Source of the DNA: Bog-473 sp963779735
GTDB lineage: Bacteria > Actinomycetota > Acidimicrobiia > Acidimicrobiales > RAAP-2
Reading direction: 5' to 3'
DNA length: 64,000 bases
NCBI GenBank assembly: GCA_963779735.1
Contig: CAVZZJ010000007.1
Coordinates: forward strand, 1 to 64,000
Numbering within the stretch: position 1 is the stretch's first letter; each line of letters begins with the position of its first letter. Made by a program: the position numbers and the translations under genes. This document shows positions 6,731-16,127 of the stretch, in pieces. The notes under the pieces were generated by a model. That model made no database searches, was not told the origin of the DNA, and saw only the letters and a program-made list of their open reading frames with translations.

Positions 6731-8101
6731 GTGGCCGACAACGCAGAGTCTGACCGTTCCGCACAACCCGCCGCCCGCCCGATGCGCGCGTCCAGGCTCC
6801 TTCGGGTCCGCGCCGCCTGGATCACACCGCTCATCCTGGCTTCGGTCGTCGTCTTCCTCATGACCCTCATCTACTTCGGTTCGGTCGTCGATCCTGTGTC
6901 TCACCTGAACGGTCTTCCCGTCCTGATCGTCAACCAGGACCGCGGGGCCACGGTAGACGGAAAGCGGGTCGACATCGGCAACGAGGTGGTGGCAGGCCTC
7001 GTCGGTAGCCCGCCGGTCGCGACCCGCCTGAAGCTGACCACCGTCACCTGGGCCGAGGCACGAGAGCAGATGAGCAAGGGAAGTGACTACGCCACCTTGG
7101 TGATCCCAGCCGACTTCACCACCTCGCTTCTTGCGCTCGCTGGCGCCGAGCCGGCGAAGGGCGCCACTCCGGAGCAGCCCACGATCACCATCCGCACCAA
7201 CGAGCGCCTCGGGACGATCGGGACCAGTCTGGCCACTGGTGTCCTACAGCCCGCCGTGTCTGCCCTCTCACTGAAGATTGGCCAAAGCTTGTTACCGAGC
7301 AACCCGAGTCCGGCGTTGAAGGCCCAGATGGCCGATCCGGTGACGCTGTCGGTCGTCGTCTACCGCCCGCTGCCCCCGCATTCGGCGCTCGGATTGAGCG
7401 CCTTCTACATCTCGCTGCTCACGTTGATGTGCGGCTTTCTCGGGGCCACCATTGTGAACTCTTCGATTGATTCCGCCCTGGGGTATGGGACGACCGAGAT
7501 TGGTCCCAAGTGGAGCCAGCGCCGTCCAGTGGCCATCAGCCGATGGCAGACACTAGTGGCCAAATGGGTCATGGCCGCCGTCCTCGCGCCCGTCCTCACC
7601 GCACTCATGGTGTTCGGCGCCGTCGGGATCCTCGGGATGGACGCGCCCGATCCCTTCCTCCTGTGGCTCTTCACCTCCCTAGCGGCCATCGGAGTGGCCA
7701 CGGGGACGCTCGTGCTCTTCGCTGCCCTCGGCACCGTCGGACAACTGGTGGCCCTGTTGATCTTCGTTTACCTTGCACTCGCATCATCGGGCGGGACCGT
7801 GCCGATCCAAGCCCTGTCCGGCTTCTTCCGGTTCGTCAGTCATTTCGAACCGTTACGCCAGATCGTCGATGGCAACCGAGCCCTCCTCTACTTCGACGGC
7901 CAACTCGACGCCGGGTTGGGGAGATCGTTGACCGTTATCGTGGTCGAGCTGGTGTTCTGGCTCGTCGTTGGCATCGTCGTCACTATGTGGTACGACCGCA
8001 AGCAGTTTCACCGGATGTCACCCGAGACCCTGGCATACGTCAACCGCTCTGTCGACGAGTACGAGGACATGCGGGCCGATGACGCGGGGTCGGCCCAGTA
8101 G
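6731..8101 (+). CDS. DUF3533 / YhgE-type integral membrane protein
   Basis: 456 residues from GTG at 6731, chosen because GGGAGG sits four bases upstream; an ATG at 6783 is the alternative. One helix near residues 30-52 is followed by an extracytoplasmic domain of about 170 residues beginning with LPVLIVNQDRGATVDG, a hallmark of YhgE/Pip and DUF3533 proteins. Five C-terminal helices follow (ALGLSAFYISLLTLMCGF to LVVGIVVTMWYDRK). The architecture is that of ABC-2-type permease relatives linked to lipid or drug export. No ATPase is adjacent. The function here is unknown. Confidence 0.8.
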   Translation: MADNAESDRSAQPAARPMRASRLLRVRAAWITPLILASVVVFLMTLIYFGSVVDPVSHLNGLPVLIVNQDRGATVDGKRVDIGNEVVAGLVGSPPVATRLKLTTVTWAEAREQMSKGSDYATLVIPADFTTSLLALAGAEPAKGATPEQPTITIRTNERLGTIGTSLATGVLQPAVSALSLKIGQSLLPSNPSPALKAQMADPVTLSVVVYRPLPPHSALGLSAFYISLLTLMCGFLGATIVNSSIDSALGYGTTEIGPKWSQRRPVAISRWQTLVAKWVMAAVLAPVLTALMVFGAVGILGMDAPDPFLLWLFTSLAAIGVATGTLVLFAALGTVGQLVALLIFVYLALASSGGTVPIQALSGFFRFVSHFEPLRQIVDGNRALLYFDGQLDAGLGRSLTVIVVELVFWLVVGIVVTMWYDRKQFHRMSPETLAYVNRSVDEYEDMRADDAGSAQ

Positions 8102-8261
8102 AACTCGTAGTACCAGGGCAACAGAGGACCAGCGGCACCCCGGTCCCGACAGAGGAAGAGGTCATGGACTCCTCAACACATTGCGGCACGAGTACGGCGA
8201 GGCTTTTGCGGTTGCGTTCACAAGGAAATCGCTGGCCAGAGGCTCAAGCCGCCCACTTGAT

Positions 8262-8322
8262 CTGCCAGGTAGCCGGTGTAGTTATGGTTGCAGTCCCCCC
8301 TCCGACACCAGGTCAGAGGGGC
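8262..8322. repeat. Dispersed breakpoint repeat, degenerate copy H
   Basis: Contains AGCCGGTGTA and CCCTCCGACACCA, matching the two arms of copies C and D, though the middle is different. It overlaps a terminator hairpin. Confidence 0.5.
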
Positions 8323-8329
8323 GTTTTTT
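8297..8329 (+). terminator. Intrinsic terminator
   Basis: CCCCTC at 8297-8302 pairs with GAGGGG at 8316-8321, followed by CG and six Ts (8324-8329). It is about 200 bases after the DUF3533-type gene and could end its transcript. Confidence 0.65.
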
Positions 8330-8410
8330 CGCAGTGGCTCATTCTTGAGCATCCATGATCGGCCAAACGTGCGCGATCCGTGCGCGAAGGTTGCGGACTG
8401 GCTCGACCGA

Positions 8411-8455
8411 GTAATCGATTACTTGGCCGTCTAGTCGAGTGGAGTAATCGATTAG
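8411..8455. promoter_or_regulatory. Paired palindromes, candidate operator
   Basis: A perfect 12-bp palindrome GTAATCGATTAC (8411-8422) and a near-perfect second one GTAATCGATTAG (8444-8455) have centres 33 bases apart, about three helical turns. AT-rich twin palindromes in a GC-rich setting suggest a regulator dimer pair. The nearest downstream gene is the FtsX-like permease at 9109; no regulator gene is adjacent. Confidence 0.45.
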
Positions 8456-9005
8456 ACGTGACACCCGCAGCAGGTGACCTGTGGGCTCCCCCAGGTGGGC
8501 GCGCTGTCGAAGCGGGAGAGCACTCCGGCGGCAAACCTGATGCCGAGGGACAATCCGAGCAAGTTCGTCCTCGTAACCCTATCGTTCGATGACGTCCGGA
8601 TGACGGCTCCGGTTGCCGTGGGGTGGGTCAGATCGTCGGCGAAGAGGCTAACGCGGAACTCGATCGAGACACGGTGCCTCCGGTCGTGTTCCGCGTCACG
8701 ATGGGTGGCTGCGACGGCGAGGACCCGGTCGGTATAGCTCGTCTGCCCGGTGCGTATGGCTTAGTGCTGGTGGCGCGATCGTAGCGGTTTGGGTTAAGCG
8801 AACCGGGCGGCGAAGGCCCCCGTTCGGGACCCCTAAAAGGCCAATTCCAGGGGAGAGCGGACTGAGTCTGTTGGTGGTCCAAATCCTTTAGGATGCTTAA
8901 GTCCAGGTCACAGGTCCGGTGTGGAATCTGAAGGACAAGTGGAAGCGAGCCGCCGCAGAGCGGGACAGGTCTACTACCTGGAGCCGGGGTGCTGACACGA
9001 AGACG
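8456..9005. other. Gene-free stretch before the FtsX-like gene
   Basis: No supported gene. A plus-strand open stretch ending near 8783 (AYGLVLVARS and stop) loosely recalls the YGLVLVP motif of the small gene remnants at 27931 and 32131, but it is too short to call. Confidence 0.5.
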
Positions 9006-9064
9006 AGTCGGATGCTGCCCCCCTTGGCCTCCGACTTAGCGTGTACGACACTGTGGATGTGATG
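9006..9064 (+). promoter_or_regulatory. Conserved promoter-like leader of FtsX-like gene, copy 2
   Basis: GGATGCTGCCCCCCTTGGCC, 17 bases, then GACACT, followed by GTGGATGTGATGG. It is nearly identical to the leader at 25219-25270 and similar to the one at 423-475. It ends 45 bases before the ATG. Boxes TTGGCC and GACACT with a 17-base spacer are a plausible housekeeping-type promoter. Confidence 0.6.
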
Positions 9065-9108
9065 GCGCCCGTGGAAGTTCGGTGAAGGTCTGATTTCGTG
9101 AAGACGGC

Positions 9109-11631
9109 ATGTTGACTGTTCCCTGGTACCGCTTTCAGGCCACCTTTCGCCGCCGCTGGGGTGGCTACGTGGCCATTGCCCTCCTCATCGGGCTGGTCGG
9201 CGGGGTCGCTATGGGGTCGATCGCGGCGGCGCGGCGGACCCAGTCGTCGTATCCGACCTTTCTGGCTGACACGAATTCGTCGGACCTCACGATGTCGACG
9301 TACGGAGTCACCAACAACTCTGCGGCAAACAACTATTTGCCGCAGTTGGGCCACGAAATAGCGCATCTCCCAGAGGTCAGGCTGGTTGAGAGTTGGGTGG
9401 GCGTTGGGGTCGTGCCGCTCGAGCACGACGGGGCACCGAATCTGAATCCCTCGCTAAACCCGACTGGCAGCGTCAACGGCCTCTTCTTCGACGAGGACCG
9501 CGCCACCCCCGTCGTCGGTCGGATGGCGGACCCAAATCGCGCCGACGAGTTCGTCACCACCACTCTGGGAGCGCGCGCCTTGGGCTGGCACGTGGGTCAG
9601 ATCATTCCCATGGGGGTCTACTCATCGAATCAGTTCGGCCTACCGGCCTTCGGCACGCCAAGCGTGGCGCCCCTGCGCAGGATCGACATGAAGCTGGTCG
9701 GACTTGTGGTCTTCAACAATCAGGTGATCGAAGACGATGCAGACCGTCTCCCCACCGACGTCCTGTTCACCCCCGCCCTGACCCGCACGCTCACCTCCGC
9801 TTCCGTCCAGGGCACCTGGTACGCCATGCAACTCGCTCACGGCACCTCGATTGCCGCAGTTGAAGAGAAGCTCATCCGCCTGCTTCCGAGTGGGAGCGAT
9901 TCCAACTTTACGGTCACCTCAATCACCGAGACCAAGGTGGAGCGGGCCGTCAAACCGGAGTCGATCGCACTGGGCGTGTTCGGCGCTATTGCCGCGTTGG
10001 CAGCGTTGGCCATCGGGGCGCTCGCCATATCTCGGGAGTTGCGCTCCGATGAGTCGGATCTCTACGTGCTGCGGGCTCTTGGTGCCAGCCCGGTCACGAC
10101 GGTTGCCGACGGGCTCGTCGGAGTCCTAGGCGCGATTGTGTCCGGCTCACTACTGGCGGTCGTGCTCGCGATCTCACTCTCGCCGCTGTCCCCACTCGGA
10201 CCCATCCGAGCCGTGTACCAAGGGTCCGCAATCGCGGTCGACTGGACGGTTCTGGGCATCGGGCTGCTCATGCTGATTGGGGGGCTTGGCGCGATCGCGC
10301 TGGCGCTAGCCTACCGAAGCGCCCCCCACCGTCTGGCTACCAAATCTCGCATTGACCACCCCCGCGACTCAAGACTGCTCCAGATGGCGACCTCTTCGGG
10401 CCTGTCGGCCTCGGGTGCCGTGGGACTCCGCTTCGCTCTCCAGTCCGGTCGCGGCCGCACCTCGGTCCCGGCCCGCTCCGTGCTCGTGGGCGCCACCTTA
10501 GCCGTGGCCTTGGTGACCACGACGCTCACGTTCAGCAGCGGGCTCCATACCTTGGTGTCTCGGCCCGCACTCTACGGGTGGAACTGGAGCTACGCGCTGA
10601 CCTCAGAAAATGTCGTCCCCCCGCAAGCCCTCGACGCCCTGAACCGCGACCCTGACGTTGCGGCCTGGTCCGGGTACCACAATCTCTCGGTTCAGATCGA
10701 CGGCCAGACCGTCCCTGCCCTCTTGGGCGACAACCACGCGACCGTCGCTCCACCGATCCTCTCTGGACATGCAGTCGATGACAACAACCAGATCGTCTTG
10801 GGTCCCACAACCCTTGCGCTCCTGCACAAGCGAGTTGGCGACACCGTCATCGGCTCGTTCGGCGCCCCGAACACCGCCCCGCTCTACCTCCCTCCCTTCA
10901 AGCTGGTCATCGCGGGCACAGCCACTCTCCCCGCAATCGGCGGCGCCAGCAACTTCGCCGACCACCCCTCCATGGGAACCGGAGGCGTCCTCTCGGACCA
11001 AGTCAGCCCAGCGTTCATCCACGCCGCCCAAAGTCCCGACCCCAACCTCAACGGACCGGGCTTGGTCTTCGTACGCCTACACAGCGGAGTGAGCGCGGCA
11101 GTCGGACTGGCAGACATGAACCGCATCGCCACGCTCTCCGACAAGGTTTTCGCCGCCGACCCGAACGCTACGGGCGACACCGTCGAGGTCCTGGGCGTCC
11201 AACACCCAGCGGAAATCGTCAACTACCAGTCCACCGGAGCAACACCCGTCATCCTCGCGGCGGGCCTTGCGCTCGGCGCAATCGTGGCATTAGCTCTCAC
11301 CTTGATCGCGTCTGTCCGGCGACGGCGACGAGATCTCGCCCTATTAAAGACCCTCGGATTCACCACCCGACAGTTGGCCGCTACCGTCGCCTGGCAGGCC
11401 TCAGTCATCGCCTTGATCGCCGCCCTAGTCGGAGTGCCCATCGGCGTTGTGGCTGGGCGGCAACTGTGGATCCTTTTCGCTCGCAACATTAACGCTGTCC
11501 CCCAACCCACTGTGCCCGCCTCACTGATTTTGGTCGCGGCCGGAGTGCTCATCCTTGCCAATCTCATTGCGGCCGTCCCCGCCCGCATCGCGGCGCGTAC
11601 CCCGGCCGCCCTCGTCTTGCGAACCGAGTGA
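9109..11631 (+). CDS. FtsX-like ABC transporter permease (duplicated MacB/FtsX type)
   Basis: 840 residues with the ten-helix layout of the large FtsX-like permeases. A first helix near residues 20-42 (IALLIGLVGGVAMGSIAAA) is followed by an outer domain to about 280, three helices at about 285-400, a fourth-type helix at about 450-473, a second outer domain, and three C-terminal helices from about 712 (LGAIVALALTLIASV) to 827. The cytoplasmic loop RRRRRDLALLKTLGFTTRQL is the classic FtsX coupling loop to an ATPase. It is the only intact one of three paralogues here, and none has an adjacent ATPase. Substrate unknown. The promoter-like leader lies at 9006-9064. Confidence 0.88.
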   Translation: MLTVPWYRFQATFRRRWGGYVAIALLIGLVGGVAMGSIAAARRTQSSYPTFLADTNSSDLTMSTYGVTNNSAANNYLPQLGHEIAHLPEVRLVESWVGVGVVPLEHDGAPNLNPSLNPTGSVNGLFFDEDRATPVVGRMADPNRADEFVTTTLGARALGWHVGQIIPMGVYSSNQFGLPAFGTPSVAPLRRIDMKLVGLVVFNNQVIEDDADRLPTDVLFTPALTRTLTSASVQGTWYAMQLAHGTSIAAVEEKLIRLLPSGSDSNFTVTSITETKVERAVKPESIALGVFGAIAALAALAIGALAISRELRSDESDLYVLRALGASPVTTVADGLVGVLGAIVSGSLLAVVLAISLSPLSPLGPIRAVYQGSAIAVDWTVLGIGLLMLIGGLGAIALALAYRSAPHRLATKSRIDHPRDSRLLQMATSSGLSASGAVGLRFALQSGRGRTSVPARSVLVGATLAVALVTTTLTFSSGLHTLVSRPALYGWNWSYALTSENVVPPQALDALNRDPDVAAWSGYHNLSVQIDGQTVPALLGDNHATVAPPILSGHAVDDNNQIVLGPTTLALLHKRVGDTVIGSFGAPNTAPLYLPPFKLVIAGTATLPAIGGASNFADHPSMGTGGVLSDQVSPAFIHAAQSPDPNLNGPGLVFVRLHSGVSAAVGLADMNRIATLSDKVFAADPNATGDTVEVLGVQHPAEIVNYQSTGATPVILAAGLALGAIVALALTLIASVRRRRRDLALLKTLGFTTRQLAATVAWQASVIALIAALVGVPIGVVAGRQLWILFARNINAVPQPTVPASLILVAAGVLILANLIAAVPARIAARTPAALVLRTE

Positions 11632-11948
11632 CGGCCGACAACCGAGGTCTAACCCACGCGGTGACTTGGGCGTATACCCGACGTGTTGCGGGCAAGACGT
11701 CGAAACTGCTGCTGCAAGGTTACCCAAACGAACGGCCGCTATCCGTCAGGCCGCGTAGGCCTCAGCGTGAGGGGATCGCAATTCCGATGGTCCACCTGAC
11801 CGGATTCAACTTCGTCGGTGGACCCGGGCAGGTTCGGCGGTGGCCGATGCCGCTGCCGCACTTCGCTGACTCCTGCGCGAGTAGGACCTCGTGCGCACAG
11901 TTGTGCGTGCCCCACTTCGAATTCGTCTGGGCGTGTGAATAATTTCGA
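11632..11948. other. Gene-free stretch between convergent genes
   Basis: Nothing supported between the stop of the FtsX-like gene and the end of the sulfatase on the other strand. No clear terminator hairpin with a T-run was found. Confidence 0.5.
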
Positions 11949-14313
11949 CTACTGCCTCGCCATTGCGACCGAAAGTCGATCCTCGGGACGGATCAGATGT
12001 GAGTGGTCGTCTGAACCTTGGTCGAGTTGGACCCAGTTCACGGTCCCGGTGAACCGGCTCGTGTCCGGTGTGTAGTCGTCGCTGACCGACGACCCATAAT
12101 CCACGCCCACGTCCAAGGTCTCGTCCCCTGAGAACAACATCGGGATGCTGGCCTCCTGGCGTGCCGAGCCCACTTGGGTGCCGTCGACGAATAAGCATGT
12201 ATTGCCGCCCTTGGCCAGGCCGTCTCCGTCGTAGACGAACTCGACCCGGACCTGGTGATGCCCAGCGTTGAGCGGTTCGGTCGCTGTGGCCTTGACTCGA
12301 TTGAGTCCGAGCAAGTTGTAGCAGTGGATTGGCACCCCGTCGTTTAGGTAGAGGGACCAGCCACCAAAGGCTCCGCCCTGGGCCACGATCACACCGCTGG
12401 CCACTCCGTCGGGAATCTCGATGTCGGCGGTCACCGTGTAGGACTTGTTCTTCAGGTTGAGGACGGTGTTCTCGGTGAGACGCCCCATGCCCCCGAACAC
12501 CAACTGGGAGGGTCCGGTGATCAAGGATGGTCTTCCTGCCAAATCCGAGTTGAACCGCTCCACCCGTCGGTCGTCGAGCGGAAGGACCTGGTGCTTCACC
12601 GCTTCGATCAGAAACAGGCGCTGAAGATGTGCCACCACATCAGGACGCTCGGCGGCGAGGTCATGAGCCTGGGTCCAATCCGACGTGGTGTCGTACAGCT
12701 CCCAGATGTCTTCGTCGAGGGGCGGGAGTACCGCACCGAACAACCAAGGGACGCTGTGACGGGTCACCGCCATCCAACCCTTGTGGTAGATCCCCCGGTT
12801 ACAGAGCATCTCGAAGTACTGGGTCTCTCGACGGTCGGCGGCGTTGGCGTCATCGAACAGGTAGGTCATCGAGATGCCCTGCAAAGGTTGCTGCTCGAAG
12901 CCGTTCACCATCGTCGGTTCCGGCAGGTGGGCCACGTCGAGGACGGTGGTGGCGACGTCGATGACGTGGTGGAACTGGTCTCTGACCTCACCCTTGGCGC
13001 TAAATCCATTAGGCCAGTGGATGATGGTGCCATTACGTGTCCCCCCGAAGTGCGAGGCAACTTGTTTGGTCCACTGGTAGGGGGTGCACATGGCGTGGGC
13101 CCAGCCCACGGCGTAGTGATTGTAGGCCTCGGGTGTACCGAACTTGTCGATGTTGGCCGCCATGAACTCTGCGGTCTCAAAGGCGGCGGCTCCATTGAGA
13201 GAGAACAGTTCGTTGAACGTACCGTTCGGGGTGCCTTCGGCACTGGCTCCGTTGTCGCCGATGATGTAGTAGATCAGCGTGTCGTCGAGCACATCGAGTT
13301 CTTCGAGCACGTCGATGACTCGACCGACGGCGTGGTCGGTGTGCTCCAAGAATCCGGCGTAGACCTCCATCTGGCGGGCGAGCACCGGCTTCAAGATGTC
13401 AGGCAGCATCGTCCCAGGCCTCGATCTCCTCGGGGCGAGCGGTGAGGTCGGCGTCGGCCGGAATGACCCCCAGTTCCTTCTGGCGAGCGAAGACCTCCTC
13501 CCGTAGGGCATCCCACCCGGCGTCGAAGCGGCCTTTGTACCTGTCGGACCACTCGGTGGCGACGTGGTGGGGGGCGTGGGTGGCACCAGGGGCGTAGTAG
13601 GCGAAGAAGGGCTTGTCCGTCTGGAGTGCCCGTTGCTGGCGGAACCAGGCGATGGCCTTGTCGGTCATGTCGTCGGTCAGGTGATAGCCCTCGGCGGGGG
13701 TGGACGGCGGTTCCACCGGAGTCGTACCTTCGTAGAGGGCTGGGTAGTACTGATTGGTCTCGCCCCCGATGAAGCCGTAGAAGTAGTCGAAGCCGCTCCC
13801 GGTAGGCCACAGGTCGAAGGGTCCGACCGGACTGGTCTTCCACACCGGGACCTCATGACACTTGCCGAACTGGGCGGTCGAGTAGCCGTTCTGCTTGAGG
13901 ATCTCGGCCAGCGGGGCCGTGGACTTCGGTCGGACCGACGTGTAACCCGGAGCCGACGTGGCGGTCTCGGTGATCGACCCCATGCCCACCATGTGATGGT
14001 TCCGACCGGTGAGGAGAGCAGCCCTCGTCGGTGCGCACAGAGCGGTGGTATGGAATCGGCTCAACTTGATGCCGCCAGCGGCCAATCGCTCCGCCGTGGG
14101 AGTGTTCACCGCCCCGCCGAAAGCGGAAGAAGCACCAAAGCCAATGTCGTCGAGGAGAACAATCAGGACATTGGGGACGCCAGCAGGCGGTCGAGGCTCG
14201 GTGATCGGCGGGTACGACGTTTCGGGGTCCTTGGCGTCGTAGGTCGTGATGCCGATGGGCTGGGGATCGTGGATCGGAAGAATGAATCGGTTCACTTCGG
14301 CTGTTGAGCCCAT
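11949..14313 (-). pseudogene. Arylsulfatase (type I), disrupted by one frameshift
   Basis: Starting at ATG 14313, the first part carries the metal-binding start VPNVLIVLLDDIGFGA and the sulfatase signature CAPTRAALLTGRN, with the Cys that is converted to formylglycine. This frame stops after EEIEAWDDAA near 13399. The family continuation resumes in another frame at about 13408 (LPDILKPVLARQMEVYAGF), then YYIIGDNGASAEG, and runs to 11949, ending in a C-terminal beta-sandwich-like domain. One extra base in the GACGATGCTGCC stretch explains the break. Together they would make about 785 residues, typical for this sulfatase group. Because only a single base is wrong, a sequencing error or a recent mutation are both possible. 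The frameshift separates the active-site Cys from downstream metal and sulfate ligands. Confidence 0.85.
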
Positions 14314-14553
14314 GGTGCTCCTCTTCGATGAGGGACCATCCGACTGTATCCTGCTGCTTAGGTCATGGATTCGTCCTGAGCCAGTGGATGCCCGCCCCAG
14401 CGAGGATTCAGGCGATGAAGTTTCGTACCCTGGTGTCGTTCAGGCGCTTGCTGAGGAAGTGGACTCACACGTACCACAACGGCATTGCCTGCGGACCGTG
14501 ACGGCACGATCCCGGGGGACGATATATATCCCGCTCAACAATCCGCCGACGTT

Positions 14554-14883
14554 TCACCGAGGCACGGTCGGCACATCCACAGGTACTCTCTCGTAGCGCC
14601 ATCCAGCCCGCAGGGCGCCGACCTCGGGTTCGTCTGGGAAATCGCTCAGTTCGTCGACGTCGGGATCGCTGCGCCCGCATGTGTGGCAGACGATGAGGCT
14701 GGGGATGTCCTCCATGCGGGTGGAAATCGCTCGAAGGAGTTCTTGATATTCATCGCTCCCGCGGGCCCGCCAGAACACGTCCAAAAGAGCGGCGTCTGCG
14801 GTCGCAACACCCGGGAACACTCCCTCCTCCAGCCAGACCTGTCGTTGCATCTCCTGGGCGGTCACCCCGCGAACGTCCACCAT
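14554..14883 (-). CDS. Hypothetical CxxC protein
   Basis: 109 residues. The helical start (TAQEMQRQVWLEEGVFPGVATADAALLD) is followed by MEDIPSLIVCHTCGRSDPDV with a CxxC pair, then an acidic stretch and ALRAGWRYE. A decayed homologue on the plus strand at 37363-37684 keeps MEDIPGLIMCHIC and ALRAGWRY but ends with a further CPEC motif, so this copy may have lost its last Cys pair. Both copies sit next to a DUF7144-like membrane gene. A single zinc-ribbon-like domain is possible. Function unknown. Confidence 0.55.
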   Translation of the reverse strand: MVDVRGVTAQEMQRQVWLEEGVFPGVATADAALLDVFWRARGSDEYQELLRAISTRMEDIPSLIVCHTCGRSDPDVDELSDFPDEPEVGALRAGWRYERVPVDVPTVPR

Positions 14884-15175
14884 GGCCTGTTCCTCTAGCC
14901 CTAGATCGTCCGAAAGGTGCCTGTTGGTTCAAGCCGGCGGACGTTCTATGGGCAAGATATCCACAGGCCGTCGGATCGTCAACGGCATCACCCATCCACC
15001 GCACAGCAAGTCTCCTCCGGAGCGGGACGGTCACCGCTGTGGCCAAACTTGCCGAGGCCTTCCCGAGCTCGCCGTGCGCCGGTCCTCGGGCCCTCGTCCG
15101 ATGCCACCTTTCGCGCTTGGCGAAGACTCCCAGCGCGGATGGTGGCAGAGTTGGGCTACTACGCGGAACTGGCGA

Positions 15176-15562
15176 CTACGCCGTGACCTCGCGTTCGCCA
15201 TGGACCGCCAGAGCGTAGATGACGAGGACGCCGACCCCGATGTAGGTGAGAGACCAGACCGGGTAGTAGGGCATCCACCAGATGGCGCTGATGGCCATGA
15301 CGGCTCCGGCGAACACGCCGATCCATCGGCTGATCTGCGAGCGTGCAACGACGCCCCCGGCACACGCGATGAGCACGATGCCCACGACGAGGTAGACCCA
15401 GCCGTACGTCTTCAGGCTGTGGCCGAAGATCGCGTTCTCCAGGTTCTCCGGCAGCACCCCGTGGTAGCGGAACGCCCAGATGGCGTCGAAGATGCGCATG
15501 ATGCCGGCGACTCCGAGCACGATGGCCGCGAAGATCAGCCAGCCTCCACCTTTTTCCTCCAT
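15176..15562 (-). CDS. Four-helix membrane protein, DUF7144-like
   Basis: 128 residues beginning MEEKGGGW, with four hydrophobic segments (LIFAAIVLGVAGIMRIFDAI, VYLVVGIVLIACAGGVV, WIGVFAGAVMAISAIWWM, LTYIGVGVLVIYALAV). It is nearly identical to 37834-38220, and a more distant paralogue is at 49307-49753. This four-helix pattern is common in actinobacterial stress-associated membrane proteins. The ATG is preceded by GGAGGAAA on the coding strand. It is oriented the same way as the CxxC gene 290 bases downstream. Confidence 0.8.
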   Translation of the reverse strand: MEEKGGGWLIFAAIVLGVAGIMRIFDAIWAFRYHGVLPENLENAIFGHSLKTYGWVYLVVGIVLIACAGGVVARSQISRWIGVFAGAVMAISAIWWMPYYPVWSLTYIGVGVLVIYALAVHGEREVTA

Positions 15563-16127
15563 GTTTTCCTCCCATCGAGGTCGCTTATTCTTGGCGATTT
15601 ACTCTTCGTACAACGGCACCCGACGTTACCAGTTGCGCTCCGACGAGGGCGGATGTCCTTTGAATCCAGTGACCGTTTGGAGAACGAATGTGGACGGGGC
15701 GACAGCGGCGTCTTGCTGCCATCGTGAGCGACTCACGTAGCTGTCAGGCTTTGTCCCTCCTCGCTCCGACAAGACTGCTTCCATGGGGTGCCGTGCATTT
15801 CGTTGCGGGTGGGCCACGCCCATTGCCCGGCGTGTGGGGCAGGGGTGTCTTCGAAGGCTTTACTAGGGGAAGGGGCTCAAGGCCATCTCATAAACGAAGG
15901 GACCATCGCAGCCTGTGCGGCGATGACCGGCGTTCGAGCCTGAACTGACGGTTCCAAGACGAGGGATTGAGCTCCGCTGAATCCTGGCCGTATGGCACTC
16001 GTTGCGCCTGAGAGAGATTGTTGCTAGAACCTCTCAGGTGATTCTCAGGCCAAAAGGTCGTCGGTTATAAGCCATCTACCAGCTGGTAGTTGTCGAAGCC
16101 CGCGTCAACTTAGAAAGAAGGTTCGAA
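15563..16127. other. Long intergenic region between divergent genes
   Basis: No supported gene. It must hold the promoters of both the DUF7144-like gene (leftward) and the gene at 16128 (rightward). The hairpin at 16007-16051 is the only structure I can point to. Confidence 0.5.
16007..16051 (+). promoter_or_regulatory. Leader hairpin with a weak resemblance to a glycine riboswitch end
   Basis: CCTGAGAG (16007-16014) pairs perfectly with CTCTCAGG (16031-16038), and a second TCTCAGGC follows, then CAAAAGGTCG. The 3' part recalls the closing stem of glycine riboswitches, but the conserved glycine-binding core is absent, and the downstream gene is not known to be linked to glycine. It lies about 80 bases before the ATG at 16128, so a leader structure is plausible. 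Confidence 0.25.

Noticed and set aside
8297..8329. Possible tRNA or tmRNA 3' end (CTCCGACACCA)
   Set aside because: No matching 5' acceptor arm within 400 bases upstream; the bases are explained by the terminator hairpin and the dispersed repeat.
8164..8358. Small plus-strand frames after the DUF3533-type gene (for example LLNTLRHEYGEAFAVAF)
   Set aside because: A few protein-like residues, but no start with ribosome site, and the region runs into a terminator and repeat H.
12591..13445. Plus-strand open frame of 284 codons opposite the sulfatase
   Set aside because: Opposite strand of well-supported sulfatase sequence; product rich in Gly, Val, Glu and His without family motif.
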